From the NCBI GenBank assembly GCA_045617505.1, contig JAZLIS010000134.1:1-17366 (forward strand): 17,366 bases of DNA, given 5' to 3'. Below the pieces are notes generated by a model. The model did no database searches. It was not told the DNA's origin and saw only the letters and a program-made list of their open reading frames with translations. How positions within the stretch are numbered: position 1 is the stretch's first letter; every line of letters begins with the position of its first letter. Of the stretch, positions 6,408 through 13,732 are shown one piece after another. The stretch is from Cacconaster sp045617505 (GTDB lineage: Bacteria > Bacteroidota > Bacteroidia > Bacteroidales > UBA932). The position numbers and the translations under genes were made by a program.

Positions 6408-7832
6408 TCATAAAAGCTTTCTCAGCAATGCCAGCTTGATTTTCTCCGCCTTGCCTCCGTATGGATGCTCGCGCAGGGAAAGATTGAAAAAGTTTCTGCC
6501 TTTGAGCACGGTGGACGGATGGGTGAATTCCCTGAAACCCCACTCACCGTGATAAGCTCCCATACCGGAATGGCCCGTGCCGTTGAACGGAACACCCGGA
6601 ACCATCAGATGAATGCATACCTCATTGATGCATCCTCCTCCGTATTGGTGCGTACGCATCATACGGTTCGCCCACCGGATGTCGCGGGTGAAAAGATACA
6701 TTGCAAGCGGATGCTCCCTCTCTGCGATTGTGTCCATAAGCGCATCCACCTCGCTGTCCTTGAACGTCACCACGGGCAGCAGAGGGCAGAACAACTCCTG
6801 CTTCACCAGATCCTCGTCCTTGCCGACCGGATATATGATTGTCGGAGCATACCTGCGACTTCCGGCATCTCCCCTGCCTCCATAGACTATACGATCCCTG
6901 TACCTGTCTGCAATTGAGGTGCATTTTGAATAGGCCGCATCTGTTATGAGCCTCGGATATTCCGGATTGGTCTCGGGGCTCTCCCCTATCTGCCTGCGAA
7001 ACTCGGCAGAAAGCTCACGGATAAAACGGTCCGCCACCTCCTCCGCCACCGCGACCTGATTGACGTTGATGCAAATCTGACCAGCATTGCACAGCTTGAA
7101 GAAAGCAATTTTGCGGGCGGCATCGCGAATGTCGGCATCCGAACGGACCACACACCAGTTGCCGGTCTCACCGCCCAGTTCAAGAGCCACGGGAACAAGA
7201 TTGTCCGCCGCCTCACGGAGCACGTGCCTGCCCACTGCTGGCGAACCTGTATAGAATATCTTGTCGAAGCGCTGGCGCAGGCACATATCGGCTACGTCGT
7301 GCCCGCCTCCGATCAATGTGATGAACTCCGGAGGAAAATTGTCTGCAATCATTCTCGACATAACCTCCGTGCAGGCAGATGACTTCGAACTTGCCTTTAT
7401 CACAACGGTGTTGCCTCCCGATATGCTCGCGGCCGCCACCCCGAGTGTCAGCAGGACTGGGAAATTGAACGGACTCACGACCAAAGTCACACCGTAAGGC
7501 ATCTTATAAACCTTCGTTATCAGGCTGGGAAAACAGAGAATTCCGCTAAAATGAGTCTCAGGTCTGGCCCAGCGGCGCAGATGGCGTATCATTTCGCCGA
7601 TTTCAGCAATCGCAGGCCCTATGTCGCAAAGATAAGCCTCTACCCTGCTGCGTCCTAAGTCGGCCTGCAGAGCATCCTCCAGTTCACGCTCCGAAGCCCT
7701 GATTACAGCCCGCAGTTTTTTAAGCTGCCTTATTCGCCAGCCCACGTCAAGAGTTGTCCCGGAGCGGAAGAACCCGCGCTGACCGGCGACCACCTTGCCT
7801 ATTTCCTGTTCTGAAAAGACATTCCTTGTCAT
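6408..7832 (-). CDS. NAD(P)-dependent aldehyde dehydrogenase, class 3 / fatty-aldehyde-like
   Basis: A 474-residue cytoplasmic enzyme that oxidises an aldehyde to the acid. All core residues are present: Asn123 in SPFNFP, Lys146 in VVIKAS, the cofactor-loop motif FYTGSPAVG (193-201), general base Glu218 in LELGGE, and nucleophile Cys254 in NAGQIC. The C-terminus NGTGHSGMGAYHGEWGF is the signature of class 3 (ALDH3/FALDH) members, as is the overall length. The frame is open further upstream, but that stretch overlaps the neighbouring gene and does not look like an ALDH, so the ATG at 7832 is preferred. It is preceded by AAGGA and lies 23 bases after the stop of the GH99-like gene, suggesting one transcript. 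The sequence ends with a Lys/Leu-rich tail (KIKLALLRKLL), perhaps amphipathic. The substrate is unknown. Confidence 0.93.
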   Translation of the reverse strand: MTRNVFSEQEIGKVVAGQRGFFRSGTTLDVGWRIRQLKKLRAVIRASERELEDALQADLGRSRVEAYLCDIGPAIAEIGEMIRHLRRWARPETHFSGILCFPSLITKVYKMPYGVTLVVSPFNFPVLLTLGVAAASISGGNTVVIKASSKSSACTEVMSRMIADNFPPEFITLIGGGHDVADMCLRQRFDKIFYTGSPAVGRHVLREAADNLVPVALELGGETGNWCVVRSDADIRDAARKIAFFKLCNAGQICINVNQVAVAEEVADRFIRELSAEFRRQIGESPETNPEYPRLITDAAYSKCTSIADRYRDRIVYGGRGDAGSRRYAPTIIYPVGKDEDLVKQELFCPLLPVVTFKDSEVDALMDTIAEREHPLAMYLFTRDIRWANRMMRTHQYGGGCINEVCIHLMVPGVPFNGTGHSGMGAYHGEWGFREFTHPSTVLKGRNFFNLSLREHPYGGKAEKIKLALLRKLL

Positions 7833-7855
7833 TCCTTGATATCGGAAACACCGTT

Positions 7856-9025
7856 CTATTCCGCAAAGACACGCTTGACCGCATCCAAATATCCGTATCC
7901 ATAAAGATTGTCGGGCTGCAGATAGCTGGTCTCCGTCCATTCGTTCCAACTGTTGATTGTAATGAGAGGGTGAAGCTTGGGGCGGGCATCCACATACTCC
8001 TTTGCCTTTCTCAAGGCATATTCGAAGTTTTCCGGAGTATTGTTCCTGACAACGGCGCTTTCCTTCATACGGGGGCTGTTGTCCCATCCGATTGACACGT
8101 GGGGATAATATGGCATAGTGAAATCCTTCTCCAGTCTCCCCCACTCTGCCACAGCCTGTTCCACTATGTGAGGATATTCGTCATTCATATCGAGATAATG
8201 GCAGAACTGATAATGGGACGAACTGTTGAAGCCGAGCCCCTTGAGGAAAGCATCGTCCGTATTTTCCAGCCTGTTTGAATCGACTCCGCTGTAGTCCCTC
8301 ATATTTAGGACCCACATCGTGAATTGAAGTTCCAGGTCGGGGAAGCCGGCTTTTTTAACCTCACTGCGGAACCAGGCCAGCGCATCTTTAGTCTCCTCGA
8401 TGCCGCCGAGCCCTTCTATCAGGTTCCTGATCTCATAGATCATAAAGACAGGCTTGCCGTCAATCTTGTAATATTCAGGCTGTTTGAAAAACAGTTCAAT
8501 GTTTCTCCTGCAGATTTTCTCAAACTCCTGCCGGTCCACCTTCCCTGTCCAGATTGTATTCTCTTCCGGAACACGGGAAATTCTGGTGTCCCAAGTATTG
8601 TTCACGTTGTGGTTCGCCCACATCAGATAGAATTTCATCTTGTCCCTGTTCTTTGCCTTGAGGAAACCGCCCGTCAGGGTTGTCTCCATAAAAGGCCTCC
8701 CGTCGAACCAGTACCAGTCGAATATGAACACGTTGATGCCGTGTCCGGTCGCCTGGTCGATTTCCATCTCCATCACAGCAGGGTCGGCTTCGTTGATATA
8801 TCCCCAGACAGGGGTCCTGTTCCAGTAATGGCCGGGATTGCGGCTCTGCATCGTCATAACCGTTTCCCACTCGCCGATACCCATCGGCCAGAAGGGACGC
8901 AGTCTCGGATCGTCAGCCGCGTATGCGGGATAAACGTAAGCGGCGACATCATATTTGCGGGTCTGCCCGTACATGGCAGTGCAACAAACCAGGAGCAACC
9001 CGGTGAACAACAAGAATCTTTTCAT
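7856..9025 (-). CDS. Secreted GH99-like / WbsX-type glycan enzyme
   Basis: A 389-residue protein with a Sec signal (residues 1-20, MKRFLLFTGLL to AMYG before Q). The start at 9025 is chosen because the signal begins there, although an in-frame upstream ATG exists at 9058. The mature part matches the family variously annotated as GH99-like or WbsX. It has an opening strand VAAYVYPAY, then GIGEWETV (50-56), the barrel strand GINVFIFDWYWFDGR (96-110), MWANHN (135-140), and near the end INSWNEWTE (357-365), which is the hallmark of this group. True GH99 enzymes are endo-alpha-mannosidases. Relatives without characterisation are plentiful in Bacteroidota, so an endo-acting glycosidase is likely but unproven. 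The CC at residues 14-15 does not fit a lipobox well. An aldehyde dehydrogenase gene follows 23 bases downstream. Confidence 0.8.
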   Translation of the reverse strand: MKRFLLFTGLLLVCCTAMYGQTRKYDVAAYVYPAYAADDPRLRPFWPMGIGEWETVMTMQSRNPGHYWNRTPVWGYINEADPAVMEMEIDQATGHGINVFIFDWYWFDGRPFMETTLTGGFLKAKNRDKMKFYLMWANHNVNNTWDTRISRVPEENTIWTGKVDRQEFEKICRRNIELFFKQPEYYKIDGKPVFMIYEIRNLIEGLGGIEETKDALAWFRSEVKKAGFPDLELQFTMWVLNMRDYSGVDSNRLENTDDAFLKGLGFNSSSHYQFCHYLDMNDEYPHIVEQAVAEWGRLEKDFTMPYYPHVSIGWDNSPRMKESAVVRNNTPENFEYALRKAKEYVDARPKLHPLITINSWNEWTETSYLQPDNLYGYGYLDAVKRVFAE

Positions 9026-9045
9026 AACAGTCCGTATTTTTAATG

Positions 9046-9053
9046 CAAAAGTA
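9046..9053 (-). promoter_or_regulatory. Putative -7 element for the GH99-like/ALDH operon
   Basis: On the - strand TACTTTTG (9053-9046) is a full match to TAnnTTTG, 20 bases before the preferred ATG at 9025. It also lies inside the codons of the longer possible start at 9058, which supports the shorter start. No clear TTTG occurs at the expected -33 spacing, so confidence is moderate. Confidence 0.5.
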
Positions 9054-9081
9054 ATCAAAATAAGATTTTGACGGCACTTCG

Positions 9082-9112
9082 TTTGCAGATTTGAAAATAA
9101 TCTGTACCTTTG
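9082..9112 (+). promoter_or_regulatory. Promoter of tRNA-Ala
   Basis: TTTG (9082-9085), a 19-base spacer and TACCTTTG (9105-9112) match the Bacteroidota primary-sigma consensus TTTG-N19-21-TAnnTTTG exactly. The -7 element ends 10 bases before the tRNA, giving a very short 5' leader. Confidence 0.8.
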
Positions 9113-9122
9113 TGCTGCGAAT

Positions 9123-9195
9123 GGGGTATTAGCTCAGTTGGTAGAGCGTTTGAATGGCATTCAAAAGGTCAGGAGTTCGATTCTCCTATGCTCCA
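9123..9195 (+). tRNA. tRNA-Ala (anticodon GGC)
   Basis: A complete 73-nt cloverleaf: acceptor GGGGTAT / ATGCTCC with discriminator A, D-arm GCTC/GAGC around AGTTGGTA, anticodon stem TTTGA/TCAAA with loop ATGGCAT (anticodon GGC at 9156-9158), variable loop AGGTC, and T-arm AGGAG/CTCCT around TTCGATT. The G3-U70 wobble pair, the main alanine identity element, is present. The 3' CCA is not encoded (CGA follows the discriminator), so it must be added by the nucleotidyltransferase. It decodes GCC and GCU. Confidence 0.96.
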
Positions 9196-9202
9196 CGAAA
9201 GC

Positions 9203-9234
9203 GACTCCCCTGCTCTGCTTTGAGCCGGGGAGTC
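9203..9234. terminator. Bidirectional hairpin terminator between tRNA-Ala and the DASS symporter
   Basis: Inverted repeat GACTCCCC (9203-9210) and GGGGAGTC (9227-9234) is extended inwards, after one mismatch, by GCTC (9212-9215) and GAGC (9222-9225) around a 6-base loop. It begins 7 bases after the tRNA and ends 1 base from the symporter stop, so it can end transcription from both sides. The T-tracts are weak. Confidence 0.75.
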
Positions 9235-9235
9235 T

Positions 9236-10696
9236 TCATTTAACGATATCCTGTGGGAAAGGGGCTATCTTCGTCAGCCAGAAGAATCCGAAGATTATTC
9301 CGGTTACTCCGATGATTATGCCGACTTTCGCCATATCGTGTGTCTTCACCAGTCCGGTTGATGAAGCCATCGCATTTGAAGGGGTCGATATCGGCAGGCA
9401 CATCGCAAGAGAGGCGCACATAGCCACGAACACTGAAAGGGCTTTCTGACCGCCGAATGCCGCGAAAGAATCGGCATTCGGTGACTGCAGAAGGCCCTTT
9501 CCCAATGCAACCATTATCGGTATCAGCAATGCTGCCGTGGCGGAATTACTGATGAAATTGCTCAGACAATAGCAGATGAGGCAGGCTCCTGCAAAGACGA
9601 AAATCACTTGCATTGATGCGAAGTCTATGCTGTCAACCAGCGCCTTGGCAAGTCCGGTGTCATTCATTGCATAGCCCAGGGCGAATCCACCGGCCACAAG
9701 CCAAAGGATGTTCCATTTGATCTGCTTCAAATCGTCCGCCGTGAATACCCCCGTGGCGGTATATACCGCTATCGGGACAAGCGCCACGACGTTTGAACTG
9801 AGCCCGTGAAGATTCTCCGTCATCCACAGCAGAATTGTCAGACCGAAGGTAATCCACGCGACACGGTCTCTCCAGCTCTTTTTCCGAGATACCCTGGGGA
9901 TTTCTATCTTGATTTTCTTAGCCTTGAAAGGGAAAAAGAATCTAAGGAGCATCCAGGCGAAAAGAATCATAATGATTACGTAAGGTATCATTCTGAGCGC
10001 CCATTCACCGAACTGAATGGAAATCCCGTTGTTGTCAAGGATACCGACCGCCGTGGCGTTCGGAGGGGTGCCTATGGGGGTGCCTATCCCGCCGATATTG
10101 GCCGCAAGCGGAATAGCCAGGGCAAGGCCTGTCTTCCCTTTCTCATCGTCCGGCAATGTCGAGAGCAGCGGAGCCAGGAAGGTAAGAAACACCGCGGCAG
10201 TCGCAGTGTCACTCATAAACATCGAGAAGATGGCAATCACGCTGAGCAAACCGAGAAGAACGGCCCCGGGCTTTTTGCCGAACGGTTTCAAAAGAATCCT
10301 GGCGATTCTTACGTCCATACCATATTTGGAGGCAACGGCGGCAAGGACGAATCCGCCGAGAAACAGCATTATGACCGGGTCGGAAAAGGCACGCATCAAC
10401 TCCTTGGCCGGAACGAAGACGCTACCGTCCCCTGGATGAATTGCAAACTCCAGTCCCTTGTCGGAAATTGTCAGAAGGGATATGACTATTACTATCAGGG
10501 AGGTCACCCAATTGGGCACAATCTCGAAAATCCACATCAGGGCCGCAAAGGCGAAAATAGCGACAGTCCGCTGCTGGGTGACGGTGATGACATCTCCCAG
10601 ATTCCCGAAAAAAGAGTGCGGCGCACACCAGAGCAGAACGGTGATGGCCGCCACTATCGGCAGAAATAAGCAGTATTTTACATTGAACCGTTTCAT
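9236..10696 (-). CDS. DASS/SLC13 family anion:sodium symporter
   Basis: A 486-residue inner-membrane transporter of the divalent anion:Na+ symporter family, which imports dicarboxylates such as succinate or malate, or sulfate. About 11-12 hydrophobic helices are visible. The two inverted-repeat signature motifs that bind Na+ and carboxylate are present: SDTATAA (162-168), paired with GTPIGTPPNA (205-214), and SNSATAA (383-389), paired with ISTPSNAMASSTG (436-448). The well-studied members have SNT where this protein has SDT (162-164) and SNS (383-385). This means substrate cannot be assigned with confidence, though dicarboxylate is the most likely. A conserved EIVP turn occurs near residue 58. 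The gene stands alone on the - strand, convergent with tRNA-Ala and divergent from the ATPase operon. A Na+-coupled importer next to an ion-pumping V-type ATPase is a plausible physiological pairing, but that is inference. The ATG at 10696 is well supported by the hydrophobic start. Confidence 0.92.
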   Translation of the reverse strand: MKRFNVKYCLFLPIVAAITVLLWCAPHSFFGNLGDVITVTQQRTVAIFAFAALMWIFEIVPNWVTSLIVIVISLLTISDKGLEFAIHPGDGSVFVPAKELMRAFSDPVIMLFLGGFVLAAVASKYGMDVRIARILLKPFGKKPGAVLLGLLSVIAIFSMFMSDTATAAVFLTFLAPLLSTLPDDEKGKTGLALAIPLAANIGGIGTPIGTPPNATAVGILDNNGISIQFGEWALRMIPYVIIMILFAWMLLRFFFPFKAKKIKIEIPRVSRKKSWRDRVAWITFGLTILLWMTENLHGLSSNVVALVPIAVYTATGVFTADDLKQIKWNILWLVAGGFALGYAMNDTGLAKALVDSIDFASMQVIFVFAGACLICYCLSNFISNSATAALLIPIMVALGKGLLQSPNADSFAAFGGQKALSVFVAMCASLAMCLPISTPSNAMASSTGLVKTHDMAKVGIIIGVTGIIFGFFWLTKIAPFPQDIVK

Positions 10697-10732
10697 ATCC
10701 GCAAAATAACAACAACGTTTACTTAAAAACTC

Positions 10733-10756
10733 AAGTTTTGCATAAATGCGAAACTT
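10733..10756. promoter_or_regulatory. Near-perfect palindrome in a divergent promoter region (candidate operator)
   Basis: AAGTTTTGCAT (10733-10743), AA, ATGCGAAACTT (10746-10756): 10 of 11 positions are complementary, and the odd one can form G-U in RNA. It lies 37 bases upstream of the symporter ATG and 16 bases before the -33 element of the ATPase promoter, so one regulator could affect both directions. No regulator gene is adjacent. Confidence 0.45.
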
Positions 10757-10772
10757 AAATCAAAAAAAATTA

Positions 10773-10804
10773 TTTGAAATTATCAATGCTTTTTAGTATA
10801 TTCG
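10773..10804 (+). promoter_or_regulatory. Promoter of the V/A-type ATPase operon
   Basis: TTTG (10773-10776), 20 bases, then TATATTCG (10797-10804), one mismatch from TAnnTTTG. It is followed by the ATG at 10831. Because the promoter lies within the longer possible reading frame of subunit E (alternative start at 10774), it decides for the start at 10831. Confidence 0.55.
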
Positions 10805-10830
10805 CAAAGATAACAAACATTGGAACCGAT

Positions 10831-11445
10831 ATGTCAAACAAACTACAGGAACTCACTGACAGGCTTTATCAGGAAGGTTTGTCAAAGGGCAGACAGGATG
10901 GTCAGCAAATAATTGACAAGGCAAAGGAAGAAGCCGCAGCATTGATTGAGGCAGCTAGAAAAGAAGCTGCTTCAATAGTGGAGTCGGCCACCAAGGAAGC
11001 TCAGCAACTCAAGGTGAAGACGGAAAGTGACTTGAAGATGGCTTCAGTACAGACAATCACGAAAGTCAGGCAGCAGGTAGAAAATTCTGTCATCGCCAAG
11101 GCTGTCGCCGGCCCCGTAAAGAATGCCTTTGCAGATCAGATTTTCATCAAGGAGCTGCTTTCCACTGTCGTGAAATCCTTCAACGCCTCCAATCCAGAGA
11201 GCGCCTGTCTCGACGTGATCCTTCCCGAGAAAGTCAGGAAGGAACTCGGGGAAAAAGCGGCATCCCAGATAATTGCGGAACTCGGAAAGGGTCTTGAGGT
11301 TTCCTTCTCGAAGAAGATTGAGTCAGGATTCAAGATCGGCCCTAAGGAAGGCGGATATCAGATAAGTTTTTCCGGCGAGGATTTCGCGGAGATGTTCAGT
11401 GAATATCTCAGACCCGCCGCCCGAAAATTTCTCTTCGGTGAATAA
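10831..11445 (+). CDS. atpE: V/A-type ATP synthase subunit E
   Basis: A 204-residue peripheral-stalk subunit that links the A/B head to the membrane stator. The start MSNKLQELTDRLYQEGLSKG leads into a long alanine/lysine/glutamate-rich coiled-coil helix (about residues 20-80, KAKEEAAALIEAARKEAA and similar), followed by a compact C-terminal head domain that ends with RPAARKFLFGE. This two-part build and the length are typical of V-ATPase E (NtpE/AtpE). It opens the operon, followed after 14 bases by the DUF2764 gene. No separate subunit G/H coiled-coil gene precedes it. The start at 10831 is preferred over an upstream in-frame TTG (10774) because the probable promoter lies in between. The symbol follows the V-type naming and must not be confused with F-type atpE (subunit c). 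Confidence 0.9.
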   Translation: MSNKLQELTDRLYQEGLSKGRQDGQQIIDKAKEEAAALIEAARKEAASIVESATKEAQQLKVKTESDLKMASVQTITKVRQQVENSVIAKAVAGPVKNAFADQIFIKELLSTVVKSFNASNPESACLDVILPEKVRKELGEKAASQIIAELGKGLEVSFSKKIESGFKIGPKEGGYQISFSGEDFAEMFSEYLRPAARKFLFGE

Positions 11446-11459
11446 TCCTCTCCTGCCCG

Positions 11460-11975
11460 ATGCGCAATTACGAATATATTGTAGCAAGTCTGCCGAATCT
11501 CGCTTTGGATTTCAAGTCAGGACAGTTTGATTACAAAGCCATTTCGGAAGAGGTGAAGTCTCTCTGTTCTGAAAAGGACGGCCGGCTTGTCGATTTTCTT
11601 GAGACCGGTATTGACGGTGAGGATGATTGCCCCAGCCGCTTCCTTCGGGAATATTTCGGATTTGACAGGGATTTCAGGAACGCAAAGGTCGCTTTTCTTG
11701 AGGGCCGCTCCTATGACAAATCTTTTGCACCGGTATTCTCAGAGCCCAATCTGATTGAAAGGGAGAAGAAGATAGATGAACTCTATTGGAAAAAGGCCGG
11801 AGAGTCGGTTGTCTTTGATGTTTTCACCTTCGATCTCATATTGAGCCTGCTTGCAAAGGCTAAAATTGTGGCAAGATGGAGAGTGCTGGACCAGAAAGCC
11901 GGGGAGGCATTCTTCAGGACGTTGGTAACCGAAGTGAGAGGCACATACAAAGGAATACAAATTGAAGAAAAATAA
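11460..11975 (+). CDS. DUF2764 protein, probable V-ATPase accessory or C-like subunit
   Basis: A 171-residue, soluble, highly charged protein without signal or membrane helices. It begins MRNYEYIVASLPNLALDF and contains SRFLREYFGFDRDFRNAKVA and a long helical C-terminal half (EREKKIDELYWKKAGE, then FDLILSLLAKAKIVARWRVL). I recognise it as the DUF2764 family, which in Bacteroidota is found in V-type ATPase operons between E and A. No biochemical role is established to my knowledge. Subunit C (AC39-type) is often encoded in this region in archaea and Enterococcus, and the pattern of an E-R-x3-D-x2-Y/W helix followed by a long helix with KAK-x3-R resembles the repeats of subunit C. My inference is that this is a reduced or diverged C subunit. 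Spacing of 14 bases from E and 5 bases to A indicates one operon. Confidence 0.8.
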   Translation: MRNYEYIVASLPNLALDFKSGQFDYKAISEEVKSLCSEKDGRLVDFLETGIDGEDDCPSRFLREYFGFDRDFRNAKVAFLEGRSYDKSFAPVFSEPNLIEREKKIDELYWKKAGESVVFDVFTFDLILSLLAKAKIVARWRVLDQKAGEAFFRTLVTEVRGTYKGIQIEEK

Positions 11976-11980
11976 TAAGT

Positions 11981-13732
11981 ATGAAAACCACAGGTATTGT
12001 TACGGGCATTATCTCGAATCTTGTGACAGTCAGGATCGATGGGCACGTTTCCCAGAATGAGATCTGTTACATAGATCTGGCCGGCACGAAGTTGATGTCG
12101 GAGGTCATCAAGGTTTCCGGGAAAAATGTTTTCGTACAGGTATATGAAAGCACACGCGGTCTCAAGCAGGGTGATACGGTCGAATTTGAAGGCCATATGC
12201 TTGAAGCCACTCTCGGTCCCGGACTTCTCTCAAGCTGCTATGACGGTCTGCAGAACAATCTTACCACAATGGCGGACGTTTTCCTCAAGAGAGGTGAATA
12301 CACGGCTCCCCTTGACCACGACAAATTATGGCATTTCGTTCCGAGTGCCTCCGTCGGGGACAAGGTCCGCTCCGCAGACTGGCTGGGTGAAGTCAAGGAG
12401 GGATGGCTGCCTCACAAGATTATGGTACCCTTCTCCTTCAAGGGTGAATATACCGTTGAATCGGTTGCCCCGGAAGGAGATTACAAAATCGATGACCAGA
12501 TGGCTGTACTTGTTGACGCTCAGGGCGAAAAACACAAGGTTACAATGGTGCAGAAATGGCCTGTCAAACTTGCAGTCGGAGGATATGCTGAAAAGCCCAG
12601 ACCTTTCCGCATTATGGAGACGGGGGTACGCGCAATTGACACCTTCAACCCTATCGCTGAAGGAGGAACCGGCTTCATTCCCGGCCCTTTCGGATGCGGA
12701 AAAACAGTGCTCCAGCACGCCATTGCAAAACAGGGAGATGCCGAGATAATAGTTATGGCTGCCTGCGGAGAACGCGCGAACGAAGTGGTTGAGATCTTTA
12801 CGGAATTCCCGGAATTGGTTGATCCTCACACAGGCCGCAAGCTGATGGAACGTACGACCATCATCTGCAACACTTCCAATATGCCTGTTGCCGCGAGGGA
12901 AGCGTCCGTATATACGGCAATGACAATATGTGAATATTACCGTGCAATGGGTCTGAAAGCCCTTCTGCTGGCCGATTCCACTTCCCGCTGGGCACAAGCT
13001 CTGCGTGAGATGAGTAACAGAATGGAGGAGTTGCCCGGTGCAGATGCATTCCCCGTTGACCTTTCCGCAATCATATCGAATTTCTATTCACGTGCCGGAA
13101 TCGTCAAACTGCGTAACGGACAGACCGGTTCGGTCACTTTCATAGGAACGGTCTCCCCTGCCGGAGGAAACCTCAAGGAACCGGTGACCGAATCCACAAA
13201 GAAGGCTGCCCGCTGCTTCTATGCTCTGGAGCAGAACCGTGCTGACCAGAAACGCTATCCGGCGGTCAATCCCGTTGACTCCTACTCCAAGTATCTGGAA
13301 TATCCGGAGGTTGCCGATTTTCTCAATACAAAAATATGCAGCGACTGGGTTGCAAATGTCGGAAAGGCCAAGAACCTTGTCAGAAGAGGCAAGGAGGTCG
13401 CCGAGCAGATAAACATTCTGGGTGACGACGGTGTGCCCGTAAGCTATCACGAACAGTTCTGGAAGAGCGAACTGATTGACTTCGTAATTCTTCAACAGGA
13501 TGCATTTGATGCCGTTGATGCCATCTCTTCCCTTGAAAGACAGCGCTATATGCTTGAACTTGTCCTGAAAGTTTGCGACACCCAATTCGATTTCGAAGAT
13601 TTCGACCAGTGCCGTACCACTTACAAGAATCTGATTAACAACTTCCGCCAGATGAACTATTCCGAATTTCAAAGCGAGAAATTCAACAGTTATCTTGGGC
13701 AGATAAAAAAGACTATCTCAAATGAGCAGTAG
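11981..13732 (+). CDS. atpA: V/A-type ATP synthase catalytic subunit A
   Basis: A 583-residue catalytic head subunit, full length for the family (about 580-590). It opens with the beta-barrel N-domain (GIVTGIISNLVTVRI), followed by the A-specific bulge region at about residues 110-200. The nucleotide-binding domain has the P-loop GPFGCGKT (235-242), catalytic Glu264 in ACGERANEVVE, and the Walker B-type strand ALLLADSTSRWAQALREMS (Asp332). The C-terminal helical bundle follows and includes FVILQQDAFDAVD (501-513). The P-loop carries Cys239, as in eukaryotic V-ATPases, where most bacterial and archaeal A subunits have Ser or Ala. The gene starts 5 bases after DUF2764 and its end overlaps subunit B by 11 bases. 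Direction of working (ATP synthesis or ion pumping) and ion (H+ or Na+) cannot be decided without the K subunit. Confidence 0.97.
   Translation: MKTTGIVTGIISNLVTVRIDGHVSQNEICYIDLAGTKLMSEVIKVSGKNVFVQVYESTRGLKQGDTVEFEGHMLEATLGPGLLSSCYDGLQNNLTTMADVFLKRGEYTAPLDHDKLWHFVPSASVGDKVRSADWLGEVKEGWLPHKIMVPFSFKGEYTVESVAPEGDYKIDDQMAVLVDAQGEKHKVTMVQKWPVKLAVGGYAEKPRPFRIMETGVRAIDTFNPIAEGGTGFIPGPFGCGKTVLQHAIAKQGDAEIIVMAACGERANEVVEIFTEFPELVDPHTGRKLMERTTIICNTSNMPVAAREASVYTAMTICEYYRAMGLKALLLADSTSRWAQALREMSNRMEELPGADAFPVDLSAIISNFYSRAGIVKLRNGQTGSVTFIGTVSPAGGNLKEPVTESTKKAARCFYALEQNRADQKRYPAVNPVDSYSKYLEYPEVADFLNTKICSDWVANVGKAKNLVRRGKEVAEQINILGDDGVPVSYHEQFWKSELIDFVILQQDAFDAVDAISSLERQRYMLELVLKVCDTQFDFEDFDQCRTTYKNLINNFRQMNYSEFQSEKFNSYLGQIKKTISNEQ

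Noticed and set aside
7833..8144. Longer N-terminus for the aldehyde dehydrogenase
   Set aside because: The extra 104 codons overlap the GH99-like gene on the same strand and do not resemble an ALDH. The ATG at 7832 gives the normal family length.
9806..10669. A long + strand open frame (287 codons) opposite the symporter gene
   Set aside because: The - strand encodes a full DASS transporter with both signature motifs. The + product is a charged, low-information sequence typical of an antisense shadow.
10774..10830. Earlier start of ATPase subunit E
   Set aside because: It would use a TTG start, adds a hydrophobic piece foreign to subunit E, and covers the probable promoter.
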